Source: Ophthalmolycus amberensis (taxonomy: Eukaryota; Chordata; Actinopteri; Perciformes; Zoarcidae). Taken from it: a stretch of DNA of 64,000 nt. Under the pieces are notes generated by a model that worked only from the letters and a program-made list of their open reading frames with translations, ran no database searches and was not told the DNA's origin. The DNA is taken from contig JAFEUB010000065.1 in NCBI GenBank assembly GCA_024529925.1, positions 124,001-188,000 on the forward strand. Reading direction: 5' to 3'. Of the stretch, positions 1 to 11,599 are shown piece by piece; the first letter of the stretch is position 1; every line of letters begins with the position of its first letter. The position numbers were made by a program, and so were the translations under genes.

Positions 1-2195
1 ATCAGTTTCACCTCAGAGAGACACGAGACGTGTTTAGCCTAGCTTAGCATAGCTCGAGTAGCTTCGTCAGAGAAGTATTTCAGGCAAGTAGATAGAAAAC
101 ACTGCCGCTAACAGTTGTGACATTACAGATTAATGACATCCAATCACACAGGACTTCAAAAGGGTTATATAACAAAGTGAAAGACTTTTGGTCAGTTGTG
201 GTTGTTGGTATGAAGAAAGAGATGCAGGAGTGATCCGTTGACGATGCTACATGTTACTACTGACAAGCCAACACAGTGAATAACTATCTTCATCCATTAA
301 ATAGCTCATCCAAAACAAAACAATAACAAAACAATAAGTCCAGGTTTTTGAGATATTCATCCCTAGTTTTAATAGTAACAGTCTTTAGAAGGAGTATTTC
401 TGTGAAAATATGAGCTGTTAATAAAAAATAAATGAACCTGAAAAGCATGGTAGTGTAAAAGCATCACGCTTTGTCAGCAGGTATACCTTTTATCCCCAAC
501 GGCCTTCACCAATAAGGTTAGGCTGCCTGTAAGCTGAAAGGGCAAAAAACAAAGGAGCAAAACAAACCACTAAGAACTCGCTGCACTTCCTGCCGCCGGG
601 TTGTTGAGCTAAATGCTCAGAATACATGACGGCTCTCTTCTCTCTTCTGGTCTATGGTGGCAGAACAGTAAGAGAACGATCGTCAGAGAAATTTGAAGAA
701 CAAAATCAACCTGAATCAACTATTTTCATCCAGACAAACATGGACCGGGAGGAGAGAGGTGGTGATGTGAGACGCACAACAACACATCACCACAACTAGG
801 CTTTACTTGTGTGATGCTGCAACAGCGACAGTAACTTACAGCACCGTATAATGTGCCATTAACGGTCATGATCACGCACCGACGCTACAGGAACACAAGC
901 CTCTCCTGCAGTGCGGAAGACGAACGAAGCCCTTCCAGACCGAAACGGAGCCCAGATTGGTTTGAAATCATTAGCAACTGCTGGTGTAACCCAGCGCTCA
1001 CACCTTCAAGCACATTCTTTACAGTAATTATGAGCAATTTACTGAAAAGGCACCAACAGCTTCCAATAAGACACACCCTGGCAGCAGATTGCCTTCAGTA
1101 AACGAACAACAGAAACGGCAAACAAAATAACTTATGCAGAGATTGAATCCTGCAGTGTCCCGCTCCAACCCAAATATCAGACCTTCAGGCTGTCGGTGAC
1201 CCAAAACATGTCAGTGAAGGGTCAGTGCACACCTACTGGGGAAAAAAACCCGCCGTGATCCAGGCAGTGGATTCAGGTCACAGACGTACACGCTCTTGTG
1301 GAAGTGCCGTCAGACTCCCCCATCGCGCATTAGGTTAAATCGGCTCAGTGTTTACGTGGACGTGCTCCAAGTCGACGATCGCCACACTGATACAACTGTG
1401 GGAGCTCGTTCTCCAGTGTAGGTGGCTGGTGGCAGCAAGCGGCACAAAATGTGAAGGAATCTGTGTTCACTCTGCCGTGTCTCAAGACAGTGCGAGTCAC
1501 TGCTGTAATAGTATGCCCTTTGTGGGGAGGTTTAGGTCTCCCTGTGCTACCAGGGCTGGATTATCAGACTGACAAGAAATGGATGGGAGAGGAGACACAT
1601 TTCCCCAAAAAACTTGTTTGTGTCAGCGAGACCCCAAACAGACCCGTGGAGCCGTCCAAATATTCTCTGGGGTCTATATGATCTGTGCTGGATCAGAACC
1701 TCATTGTTAATATAATGGTTTGTCTGTCACTCATGACACTTTGTAACCTTCAGGAAGTGAAGAGGAGCCAATGGGTGTGTCTACCATTGCTCCGAACTGG
1801 TGGTGAACTCCAGTCAATTGGATTTCAGGCGGTGATAAGGCTTTCGTTTCCGGGAACTTTGGGTCAGAGATGAGTCAATGATCGACACGGTTTCACGGCA
1901 GCACACGGTAAAGATGTCAGACACCAAATAAGGTGCAGGGTAATGTCCACATCCAGGACAAAAGCAGCAGGAAGTCCAAATGTTGCAACAATAAAGATTT
2001 TTTGGGGGCGCTTTTGCAATGTTCTGTATGCAAACTACTTCTCTGCTTCCTTTGAATGACGTCAACAACATATTTTTGAGGACTTTGGTATAAATAGTGT
2101 AAACTGTACCATCATGGCCCTGTTAACAGCTCAAGATGGCAAAGTCGATCAGGCGGATCCATTTCTTTGGCCGGGTATATGGTTGGCTAAAGTAC
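1..2195. other. No gene recognised
   Basis: Non-coding as far as I can see. Short open frames (for example 853-1101 plus) resemble no family I know, and their composition is that of the surrounding DNA. If taperin's later exons lie to the left on the minus strand, this stretch could be its intron or its 3' flank, but I recognised none of the conserved C-terminal taperin residues here. Confidence 0.5.
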
Positions 2196-2745
2196 AGCCT
2201 TGTTTCCAGTTCTGAGGTCTTTGCACTGGCTTCCTGTCCAACAAAGAATTGACTTTAAAATCCTGCTGTTGGTTTACAAAGCACTGAATGGTTTGGGACC
2301 AAAATACATCTCCAATCTGCTACTACCTTATGAACCATCCCGACCCCTCAGGTCGTCTGGGACCGGTCTACTTTCTGTTCCCAGAGTCAGAACTAAACAT
2401 GGAGAAGCAGCGTTCAGTTTTTCTGCTCCACATATCTGGAACAAAGTCCCAGAAAGCTGCAGGTCTGCTGAGACCCTCAGCTCATTTAAATCAAGATTGA
2501 AGACCTTTCTGTTTGCTGCTGCCTTTAATTGAACCACGTTCAATTAATATATTAATCAATTTCCTGCATTTCTGCATTTTACTACTGAATTTTATTTCTT
2601 ACACTGTTTCTTTAATTGTTTTTAAATCTCCTTTTCTTTTGCCTTATGTTTTGATGCTTTTAATGGTTTTATGTGAAGCACTTTGAATTACCTTGTTGTT
2701 GAAATGTGCTATACAAATAAACTTGCCTTGCCTTGCCTTGAAGAG
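2196..2745 (+). mobile_element. 5'-truncated L2/CR1-type LINE, 3' end
   Basis: This is the last part of a fish non-LTR retrotransposon. It contains the C-terminal tail of the ORF2 polyprotein, then a short 3' UTR ending in 'gtgctatacaaataaacttg' and a tail of CCTTG repeats near 2725-2740. That ending is typical of abundant teleost LINEs of the L2/CR1 superfamily (Rex1/Maui-like). The 5' side stops abruptly near 2196, as expected for target-primed insertion with 5' truncation. The subfamily is from memory; the LINE assignment is firm. Confidence 0.88.
2200..2532 (+). pseudogene. LINE ORF2 C-terminal fragment (reverse transcriptase tail)
   Basis: A 110-codon open frame carries the well-known C-terminal block of fish L2/CR1-type ORF2 proteins. 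Landmarks are SLHWLPVQQRIDFK near the start, then KALNGLGPKYI, then PHIWNKVPESCRSAETL and FKSRLKTFLF at the end. The catalytic YADD region and the endonuclease lie upstream in a full element and are absent. The initiating ATG is incidental. The frame is intact to its stop, so the insertion may be fairly young, but the fragment cannot encode an active enzyme. Confidence 0.88.
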
Positions 2746-2800
2746 TCACATGGCTGTAGAGTAGTTTTGTTATTATGGGTAAAAAAAAGAAAAAATAAGC

Positions 2801-2830
2801 ATATATATATATATATATATACAGTATATG
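2801..2830. repeat. (AT)n microsatellite
   Basis: About ten AT units just downstream of the LINE tail, then an imperfect TATG/TACA-rich run to about 2865. Likely polymorphic in length. Confidence 0.9.
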
Positions 2831-3334
2831 TGTACATATGTGTACATACATACACGCGATACAAGATGGTACACGTAAGTGAACAAATGAAAACAGACTT
2901 TTTCAACCCTTCACTGAAATAACTGACCTTGGCTTCGCACTGGGCCTCATGAAAACACACCCAAACATCAGAGGGCTGTTTGGGTCTCCTCCCACAGACA
3001 CACATATTTCAGTTGGCTGATTACAGAACATGCTCACCAGGAAACCCGTTCAAACATCTTTATTAGAGGAGGTTTCACTGTGACGCTGCTCTCCGTCCAC
3101 ATCAAAACGCTCCTGGTGGCAACTGCGTATCCACCAATTACAAAATCTACGACATCAGCACTGACATAACGCCGGCGCACGTGTGTGCGAGAAGCAGAGA
3201 GTGTGTGTCCTTATCCTGGAATCCTAATGACAGGATAGAATGGCCGCGACTCGTGTTGCCCCGGCGACAGGCGCCATGGATATGTGACAAAGGGAAACGG
3301 GAGAGTGGAAGTAGAGGCAGACGGTCAGAGAGAG

Positions 3335-3358
3335 TGAGAGAGAGAGAGAGAGAGACGA
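3335..3358. repeat. (GA)n microsatellite
   Basis: An uninterrupted GA run inside a purine-rich stretch (3,300-3,360). The surrounding bases to about 3,800 contain only short open frames with no recognisable homology. Confidence 0.8.
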
Positions 3359-4047
3359 CTGCGGCAGTCAGACAGACAGCTTTTGATCATGTAAACAGGA
3401 CAACAAATCATGAAGGAACATCAATGATTCACACCAAAACGCCGCACATCTCAGGCCTGGCACGAGGACCTGTTCACCACGAAAACAGTCAGGTCCTGTC
3501 GATATCACACAGCCTCCATGGATTTGAATAACATTTACATTTCGCACAAAAAGCACCACATACGGCCCAAGATTCCAGGCAGCGCTTTGCATTTGAGATC
3601 GAGAACAGGAGAACTGGATGCAGCCTTCAGTCATCAAGGCTTTACCAAAGATGTTTACCTTTCAGCTATCAAGACAGGCAAACTAATTGATCCAGTGAAG
3701 GTGCAGGTCACAGCCGATGGTGGAGAAAGAAACGCTATAGCTATGGAAAGTCGGTGGTTTCTACCTGCCTCTGTCACTCGCCCACTCGCCCTCTTTTTAT
3801 AAACTTTCAAAAAGCCCCTTCTGTTAACGTCCTCCGCTTTTAGTCTCTTCATCTTCTTACTCATGCACTCTAACAGACACACACACACACACGTGGACAA
3901 ACACACTGAATTAAACATGACTGCGACAGTGGGGCTTTGCTGGCTGAATTCTAATTACACTGACTTTGCCGGCTCGCATGGGCCTGAGGCCCGTGTGGGA
4001 AACCTGCAAGTGTGCATACGTACGGGCCAGAAATTAGGCACGGTGGA

Positions 4048-4150
4048 GCATCTGTGAGTCTCTGTGTGTGTGTGTCTCTGTGTGTGTGTCTCTATGTGTG
4101 AGTCTCTATGTGTGAGTCTCTATGTGTGTGAGTCTCTGTGTGTGTGTCCA
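4048..4150. repeat. GT-rich tandem repeat
   Basis: Imperfect tandem array with units like TGTGTGAGTCTCTA and TGTGTGTGTCTCTG, about seven units. Short plus-strand open frames across it encode only Cys/Val/Ser repeats and are not genes. Confidence 0.85.
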
Positions 4151-4483
4151 CATCCTGCAGCCACAGCGCCCTCGGAAGAAACGAGCTTGTCAAACGGAAA
4201 CCATATTTGCACCACCAGTGACATTAGTCATAAAAAGAGAACTAGCGCCTCTCTCCAAATCAAAATGAAAGCATCTTTACCTTCAAACCATCATCAGAAG
4301 ATCCTCCGCCTGTTAACGTAGTTCAGTTTCTTATAAGAACAACGGTACACGTGGAGAAACTGCAACAGTTTAAGACTTCAAAAACTGAATTTAAAGCTGC
4401 CCTAATTGATGTATTTTCATTACCTACGGATCAATTAACTGTCTGTAATGTGAAAGGGGTTGCTTGTCGAAGAGAATTATCAC

Positions 4484-4788
4484 CATACACACCACACTGC
4501 TCCTCCACACTCTGCACTGGTGGCTGCTTGAATCCAGTTCAAGACACCGGTCCTTGTTTATCATGCTGTGAACGGCTCAGGTCCATCCTACACCCCAGCC
4601 TGTCCACTACTCTCTGCTACTGGCAATCGCTGCTCCCTCACTCCGAGGAGGGACCAGCAGCCACTCTACTCAGTCACAGCTGTACAAACTGATGGACTTG
4701 CATGATTCTTGCAGTTTTGGTTGAATTCACTTATTGTAAGTCTCTTTGGATAAAAGCATCAGCTTCATGAATGTAATGTAATCAGCTC
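4484..4788 (+). mobile_element. Degraded L2-type LINE 3' end
   Basis: One frame, with an internal stop, reads IQFKTPVLVYHAVNGSGPSY and later a Ser/Arg-rich part, matching the C-terminal tail of fish L2-type ORF2. The element ends with 'taagtctctttggataaaag' and a TGTAATGTAAT tail, a very common teleost LINE 3' end. Stops and small deletions show that it is older than the copy at 2,196. Confidence 0.72.
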
Positions 4789-6074
4789 TCAGTATCAGGA
4801 ATCAGTCTCTTAGTCTCTCGGCAACTTTATTTTCAGTCGCAACAGCTCTGATAAATCCACTCTAAACTACATAAACTACACCAGATGTCAGACAGACAGT
4901 TAGCTGATGAACATAGTGGAGAGACACGTACGTTTCTCTGGAGCTGCTGGAAACCAAAACAACGTTAAAAAGGACGTTGAAACATTGGCTTACATTCATC
5001 AGAAAGACAGAAACACAACTGCAAAAGGAATGCTGACGCTGGATGAGTAAATTAGGTATTTAGTGTTAAGTTACGGACACAGTTGAAAATGCACTGTCCC
5101 AAGGCTTTTCTCTTGGTTTCTCAACAGTGAATTTTACCTTCAACACACTCCTAATCTGAAGGACTTCTCCTGTCGCTAGAGCGCAGCCTCAATAAAGAAA
5201 AAAAAAAAAAAACATGCATGAGAAGGGGCAGCAGGCTTTTATTTTGAAATGATTTCGTCTTTTAAAGCTAGTGGGTGTGGCGGTAGGTTTTCAGGAAGTA
5301 TAAGGGAGGAGAGAGGGAATGTCGACTGGGTGGTAAATAATTAAACACAATGGACTTTCACACCTGTAGCCCTGGCGCACAATGTAAATGTAGGAGTTTG
5401 CCCTTTCATTGGCCTTCCTGTGTTACAGGGAGCTTTGAGCCATTTAGCTTTGGGTATTTTTAGCACGCATGTATGCCATTTAACCACAAAGTTGAAAGTG
5501 CAACTGGACTCACTTTCTGATGTATCAGGGAACATGCCTGCACCCACATGCTGAAGCGCATATGCAAAGGATATTTTATGATCGTAAACGACGTTTACTC
5601 AGCACTTAGGACAGTGAATCCCTACCACGCACTCCCACAGCCCTATCGCATGGCTTCACGCAGGCTACACATTCGATAGATGGGGCGGCCTTCATGGAAT
5701 CCTTTAATAGCATTTGACTGTGAGAAAACAACAGATTGAGACACACAACCTAACCATTAGCGTTCAGTGGAATCGTACCGTGATGGAATCATCCATTGAG
5801 ATATCCTGACACGCAATGACGTCGTCTAAATTGATAACGAGCACATACTAACTCAAAGTCCTCAGAAAATCTGATCAAACTCAGTTAAATCAAACTACTG
5901 TCTAAATCTGATTGTGTGCATGTTAACATAGTCAGTTGAAACAGTTCTGTTTATTTTGCACTGAAGCTCTTAATAATAAAATGAGAAAATACTCTTGCTT
6001 CTCATTTGTCACGTATTAAATGGCTTTACCATGTGGTTATTTCATAAAGACTGTTTAACCCCAGAAGAACTATT

Positions 6075-6156
6075 GTGATATATATATATATTGTTATCGA
6101 TATATGAAATGACGTATATTGTGATAGAAGATTTTGACCATATCGCCCAGCCCTAA
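6075..6156 (-). repeat. Fragment of interspersed 'AGGGCTGGGCGATAT' repeat
   Basis: Read on the minus strand, the end TAGGGCTGGGCGATATGG followed by an AT-rich ATATCGATA stretch is a familiar vertebrate/fish transposon-end pattern. Only about 80 bases remain and no second terminus was found. Class uncertain. Confidence 0.5.
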
Positions 6157-8050
6157 GTTTAAACAATTAGTCAGCCGAGTGGTTCGTCTGTGTGAACACA
6201 CAGAAACTACGAACTCTGGAAAAAAGGCGGGTGAGCTCCTAAAATCCCTTCCCCTCTGTCTCTCTCTCTCTGCTCTCTCTCTCTGGTTGATGTGCTGACA
6301 AACACATGGGTCCGCCTCCCTTTTCCCATAATAACCAGTCAGAGGGAGCAGAGACTTCAAAAACAAACCACTCCACCCCCCTCCCGTGTCTTGTTGACAG
6401 CTCAATCTCTCCTTGATGGAGTGGTGTCTTCCACCGCAAGGAAATTAAAAAAAAGAATATTGCTCCAGTCACGACAGCCCACTCCAATCAAACTGCAGGA
6501 GAAAAGCGAGTCAATCCTGTTCTGTGTATTTCACCAGAAAGCCAGAGTCGATTTTATGCAAATGTGGGAGTGTTGCGGTACAAGAAGCTGCACTTGACCT
6601 ACATAGCGCTTCCACAATTCCTTTCCCAATAGAGAGGAGGAGATCACAGGAAGCTGGAAGCCAGGGGGACAAACCTTATTAACCACCAGCGCACAGGAAT
6701 AAAGCAGTGCACTATGGGTAGAGGGGGGAACAACACAAAGCAGAGTGGTGCTTGTGGAGCGATAGAGACGCGAGTATATGAGACTGTGCTGGATGTGGTC
6801 CAGCGTTCAGCAGCCACACGCAGCAAGAGGGCGCGATGGATGGGGGTGAAATGTTTTTTGGAAAATCTAGAGGAAGAGTTGATGATCTGGTTTGATTCTG
6901 AGTACTGATGTGCATAATGGAACATTCTTTTTTAGCCAAGTTGCTCGTAAAAAATAAATAAAAGGTTTTGGGTTTGCTGGAAAAGGGAACCTGATCCCAG
7001 ACCAGAGCGCTGAGCCGAGGACATTCTCGGAGGCTGCTCTCACACAGAAGCGGCGCAAAAATTCCGCACAAATTACACAGGCCGGGCCGAGCCTCGATGC
7101 CTTTGTAATTGGCTGCGCAGCCCTGCCCAGAAAAGAAAAGAAGGAAGAAAGAAAAAAAAAATCTGACGGAGAAGAGTGGACGGACAACAAAAGGAGAAAG
7201 TGTTTGGCTCTGTGAGCGACAAGGACAAAAGACCGGATGAGCTCATGTCTCATGGTCACTGGTATCGTCTGCATGCATGTCATGTGCACTGCAATGAAAA
7301 CACATGCACCAGGACTGTATTTTTAATTCTAGGCTACGGTCCCAGCGCTTCTATTGATGCCAAAAATGCAGAATTACAAAGAAACTGTGGAGGAAATCAT
7401 CCACAAATTCCCATTTAAAGTAATAAAACTACAGCAATAAAAACGATGGCGTTCTGGGTTTGAGTGTCTACTGAGTGCTGAGGCCGGGCATCGTTTGAAA
7501 AGTTTCCATACAACTGCCAATATGACAGCTGATGAGAGTTCCAGTCCCGATACCGAACCTTACTTTGAGAAATATAAAACAGGCTTTAGCAGTTAGATTT
7601 ACTATAGAGAGCAGAGGATTACAGCAGAACAGGTGAAGGAAACAAGACCGCTGGGCCAACATGGCTGAGACACCGGCCTAGATTGGGCTGCCAAAAGGCT
7701 CCAAACATTCTGCGTCAGAGGTGGTGCGTTGCTTTGTAAAGCGCAAAGGGAAGGGCTGTGATGTAACTGAATGCATTAAACGTTTCCTCTTCCGAGGACA
7801 GAGTACAGTAGGCTGAGAGGAAGGGTGCGGGCTGACATGCGCCTGTATTCGGCGGGACTTAAACACAGGATGCTGTGGCTCCACACCCCCAGCGCCTGAA
7901 CCACCGCAATGATCCGAATAATGTGTTACCTTAGGGGTCAAGGTTCAAGACGCAGACGGGACGAGATCTTTGGAGCAACACAGCGACCGCCACGGTGAAA
8001 ATAATGTTCGCCGCTCGAGCCATTCCGCAGCAGAATCTGAAAGCAGCCTG
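6157..8050. other. No gene recognised; pyrimidine/purine-rich tracts
   Basis: Contains a CT-rich run near 6,255-6,285 and an A/G-rich run near 7,130-7,160. Open frames of up to 140 codons (for example 6,867-7,289 minus) show no recognisable domains. I see no splice-flanked coding block. Confidence 0.4.
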
Positions 8051-8054
8051 CAGC

Positions 8055-8245
8055 AACTCCTTTAATTAATTAGAAATACTCTCTGATATCTAATTAATCC
8101 CCAATGCACATGAAACGGGAGCAATTTGCAGCAAGAACCTTCGCCAGGCAATCTGATTATGATCGCCCCAAAAACACAAACTCTGTTATCATTTAATTAT
8201 GATTGAGAGGCAGGCCTGGGAATAGCTCAGCTTCAAGCAAAAACA
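8055..8245. promoter_or_regulatory. Candidate conserved non-coding element rich in TAATTA
   Basis: About 190 bases of non-repetitive sequence with clustered homeodomain-type cores: TTAATTAATTAG near 8,062, CTAATTAATC near 8,091 and TTTAATTATG near 8,192, plus CAATCTGATTATG. This density in unique sequence resembles vertebrate developmental enhancers. It is purely compositional evidence; conservation has not been tested. Confidence 0.3.
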
Positions 8246-9057
8246 CAGATGAATTCAACCGTTAAAAAAAGAACCAATTAAGTGTGTCCCTCAGAGACTG
8301 GGACAGGTCAGAGAATCCTGAAGGACTGAATACACCCTCGATGAGAAGGTGCAGTCGATAGGCTTGGAGGGCCACCTAACCCAATAATGCGCTCTGTGAC
8401 AAATAACATGCCTTTGTGGGGCGGTGAGGCCCAGGAGAAAGAGCGGCGTGTGTCGCTCCGAGTGGCTGTGTAAACACACGCTTTTTAATCCACTTAGGCG
8501 TCAGGGCCCCGAGAGCAGGTCAAGTGATGGGACGTGGAGATTCAGAGTGGCAGACACACTCACGAAAACAACTGGGAGGGATTTAACCATGAGGTGGAAA
8601 TGCTGCTTGAAAAACAAAACAGCACCACTGGTTTGGATCAAGAACAATAAAAAGAAGCACATGCACTGAGATTAAAAATAAACACCAAACGGAGAGAACA
8701 CAAAGTGAGCTTTTTCCCTGTGTGACGCTTGACTGCTAAATCATCGAGGAACAATGATGGCGCTATGAGGGGGGCCGCAAATAACGGTTATCATCATCAC
8801 TGGTGAATTAGTCTTCTGTGTTGATTAACAGTGTTTTAAATGAAAATATTACAAAAGTGATGTCCTCACATGACTTGTTTTTGTCTGCTCGGCCTTTTTG
8901 CTTGATAAGTGACTTCCGTCAGCTGATAAGCAAAGTGGTTTGACCAATCACTCAATCAACTAATCTTTTCAGCAGCACTCTGCGTGAGCCCCCCCTCATG
9001 CTCGGAGTGTGAAACATTTTTAAAAAGCCACAGATTGGTTCAGTGTTTTGCTCTCAC

Positions 9058-11252
9058 CTTCTTGCCCATGGAGCCCGTCTTGGTGAGGCAGGACTTCTCC
9101 AGGGACAGGTACCCACCGACGACCTCAATCTCCTCCGCAGCGGGGTAGCGCTTCTTCAGCAGGGAGCCCAGCTGAGCGTAGGGGGCCTGTGGGGGCGTGG
9201 ACCCCGGTGGGGCCTCACTGGAAGGCTTCCTGCTGCTGGGGCTCAGGTGAGCTCGACTGGCCCTCGGGCTCCACCCGACGTTTAGGGACCACGGTGAAGG
9301 TGTTCTTTCTCCTCTGCATGGGGCTGAGAGCAGGGGCGCGCTGCTGGGGCTCCACTTCAATGTCGTCTATGTTTGTTACCGGCAGCTGATCCACGGGGGG
9401 TTGTTCTGGAAGCCGGGGACGGGGCAGAGGGGACGGGGGACGGGGCTGGAGAGTCCGAGGGGACCGGAGAGACGGAGGGGGAAGACGGGACAGCCGGAGA
9501 AGAGGGGGGTGAAGACGGGTCAGGTGGAGAGTAGGGAGCTGGGGTAAGAGAGGGAGATGGAGACCGAGGTTCTGAGGTCGGAGGAGGCGCAGGACTTGTG
9601 GCAACAGGAGGCGATAGTTCAGGCTTTGATACCCTCACCGACCTCTTGACCTCCTTCTCCTCCGGCAGTTTCTCCTCATTCCTCTTCGAGGGCGTCAAGG
9701 TGGGCATGGGGGCATGGGTGGTTGGCACTCCTGGCGTGGGCACCTCTGCCACTCTGTGGGAAGGGGACGACTTGACGGGGCTGGACGGTACTGGGCTGCC
9801 TGTTGCAGATGAGGCAGCAGGACGGCGTTTGGGGATCACTGTGAAGGAGTTACGGGACTGCAGGCGCATGTTCGCGAGGGCCCGTGCCTGGGTGTCCCCT
9901 TCAGGTATTCGGGTGAGGTCTGGCTTTATAGAGGGACGGATCTCAAAGTCAGATGAGGAGCGGGACACCTTGAACGAGATGGGGCTGGTGGGGGACTCGG
10001 CACGTACTCCGCGGGTCTCTGGGGAGCATGGCACCTTGGGTTTGGGTGGCCCCACAGAGCCCTCCCAGTCTCTCTCTCTGAAGAGCTTGGTTTGCCCCCT
10101 GTCTGGCTCATCCCCGGGGCTGACAGCCGCACCTTGGCCTTCACTCTCCTCAAACCGCTGACGGTAGGAAGACACGGGCTGAGGGGGGCTACCAAGCTCA
10201 GAGACAGCAGGCTGTGGCTTTGGTTTGGAAGACGAAGGACTCGGGAAGACAGGCGACGATGGCTGGCTGCTGCCCGGGCTTCTGACAGACAGGCCTGGCC
10301 TGGCCTTTGGCACCAGATCTGGCTGTGGCTTGGCCCAGAGTCGTGGCCTGCTGCTGGCACTACAGTCCAGGTCCAGCAGGTTCTCCGTGCTGCGGGACTT
10401 CTTCTGCAGCTTCCCATAGTTGCTGTCAAACTTCTGCAGCATCCGGCTAACCCTGCCTTGACCCTCACCTGTCTCATATGATGGGGCCTCATGATCAGGG
10501 CGGCCCAAGGTGCTCAAGTTCTCCTCGCTCTTGCTTATCGTGGTGTCATAAATGACCACTTCCTTGGCTCTTATCTTAGTAACAGCACTCCCTCTCCGGT
10601 CCAGGAGGTCGTTCAGAGAGCTGTAACTACTGACGCCGTTTTGCTGCCATTTGGACCCGCTTTTTATCCCTCCAGCTTCCGGAAAGTAATCCGGGTCCGA
10701 CTCAATTATGATAATGTTCTCGGCGCGGATAGTCCGTATACCGGGTACGCTGCCATACAGCTCCAGGATGTGCTGGACCGGACGAGCGGGGTTGTCTCGG
10801 TCCTGTCGCCTCCTCCGCTCCTTCTCCAGCTTGATGAAGGGGTTCTCCTCCAGCGGGCCCAGACTTTCCTGCAGCACCAGGTTCTCACGTCTGTCGTCCT
10901 CCCTCGGTGTCGTCCTCTCCGCGTCCGTCGGCCGCGGCTCTTTGTTGTTCGCGAAGTGTTGACTGGCGGTGGTGATGGTGTAGCTTCGCCCGGACCCGCC
11001 ACTCGGTCCGCTGTCTCTTTTGGGTCCGCCGCTACCGCTGCTGCTGCTGCTGCCGTTCACATTTCCCGTCTGCTCGCCGTTAAGCCGCTGCGAGCCCGCG
11101 CCGGTGGGGCTTGTCTCCGCGGCACCGGCTCCTCCAGACCCGCCGCACTTCGCCTTCCTCCTCTCCAAGATCTCTAGCTTCCAGGCCGGCATCCTCGGGC
11201 TCTCTTGCCCGGGCTCTTGGCGGAGGACGCGTAGCTCCCCTCCGCCAGACAT
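9058..11252 (-). CDS. tprn: Taperin, first coding exon (two frame changes)
   Basis: Taperin is an actin-associated, PP1-binding protein at the base of hair-cell stereocilia; its loss causes deafness (TPRN/DFNB79). The exon opens with MSGGGELRV, chosen because A at -3 gives a good Kozak context; an upstream in-frame Met at 11,372 is possible. Family landmarks follow: MPAWKLEILERRKAK (about residue 21), LVLQESLGPLEENPFIKLEKE, HILELYGSVPGIRTIRAENI, GRVSRMLQKFD, FTVIPKRR, a long Pro/Ser tract, VDQLPVTNIDD, FTVVPKRR and LLKKRYPAAEEIEVVGGYLS. It ends in GKK at a GTGAG donor (9,057-9,053). The frame changes twice: between about 9,397 and 9,600, then between about 9,217 and 9,274. The 2,195-nt exon becomes 731 whole codons if two single bases are surplus. 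Later exons, carrying the family's PP1-docking motif, were not found. Identity is firm; integrity is uncertain. Confidence 0.88.
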
Positions 11253-11452
11253 TGTGGAGGTTTGTTTGGAGGGGATGAAGAGGAGAGAGGCCGGCTCTGA
11301 GGCGCTATGCCGCGGTCTGGTGCGGCTGTAAAACCTGATTCCGGCTCTGACTGTACCTGCAGCACCGATCACCGCACACTCATCCCTACAGTCTGTTTTT
11401 TTCCTCTCTCCTCTCGCTCTGCTTTCTCACCCTCTGACTCCACACAGCCCCT

Positions 11453-11560
11453 GAACGCGGCCCCGCCCATCCGCAGCAGCACGAGCGGCTTCGGCAGTCC
11501 CATCCGCTTCTTGATTGGTCGTTAGATTCTAAGACACGCCCCTCGCTTACTGTGGAACGC
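11453..11560 (-). promoter_or_regulatory. CpG-rich proximal promoter of tprn
   Basis: Upstream of the taperin start lies a GC-rich segment with a GC box (CCCCGCCC, 11,461-11,468), an inverted CCAAT box (ATTGG, 11,514-11,518) that reads CCAAT on the gene's strand, and a CACGCCCC box near 11,535. No TATA box is evident. The high CpG density continues into the first exon. The start site is not determined. Confidence 0.5.
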
Positions 11561-11599
11561 CACACATTGACGCAAACCACTCCCGTTTCTATTGTTGAC

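Noticed and set aside
626..799. 57-codon plus-strand open frame starting MTALFSLLVYGG
   Set aside because: Short, no homology recognised and no supporting signals; likely chance.
6867..7289. 140-codon minus-strand open frame
   Set aside because: Composition driven by a purine-rich tract, and no recognisable motif.
9598..11177. Plus-strand open frames of 187 and 228 codons opposite tprn
   Set aside because: They are antisense shadows of a GC-rich, stop-poor exon. The minus strand carries the conserved taperin motifs, and the plus frames have low-complexity Leu/Pro/Arg composition.
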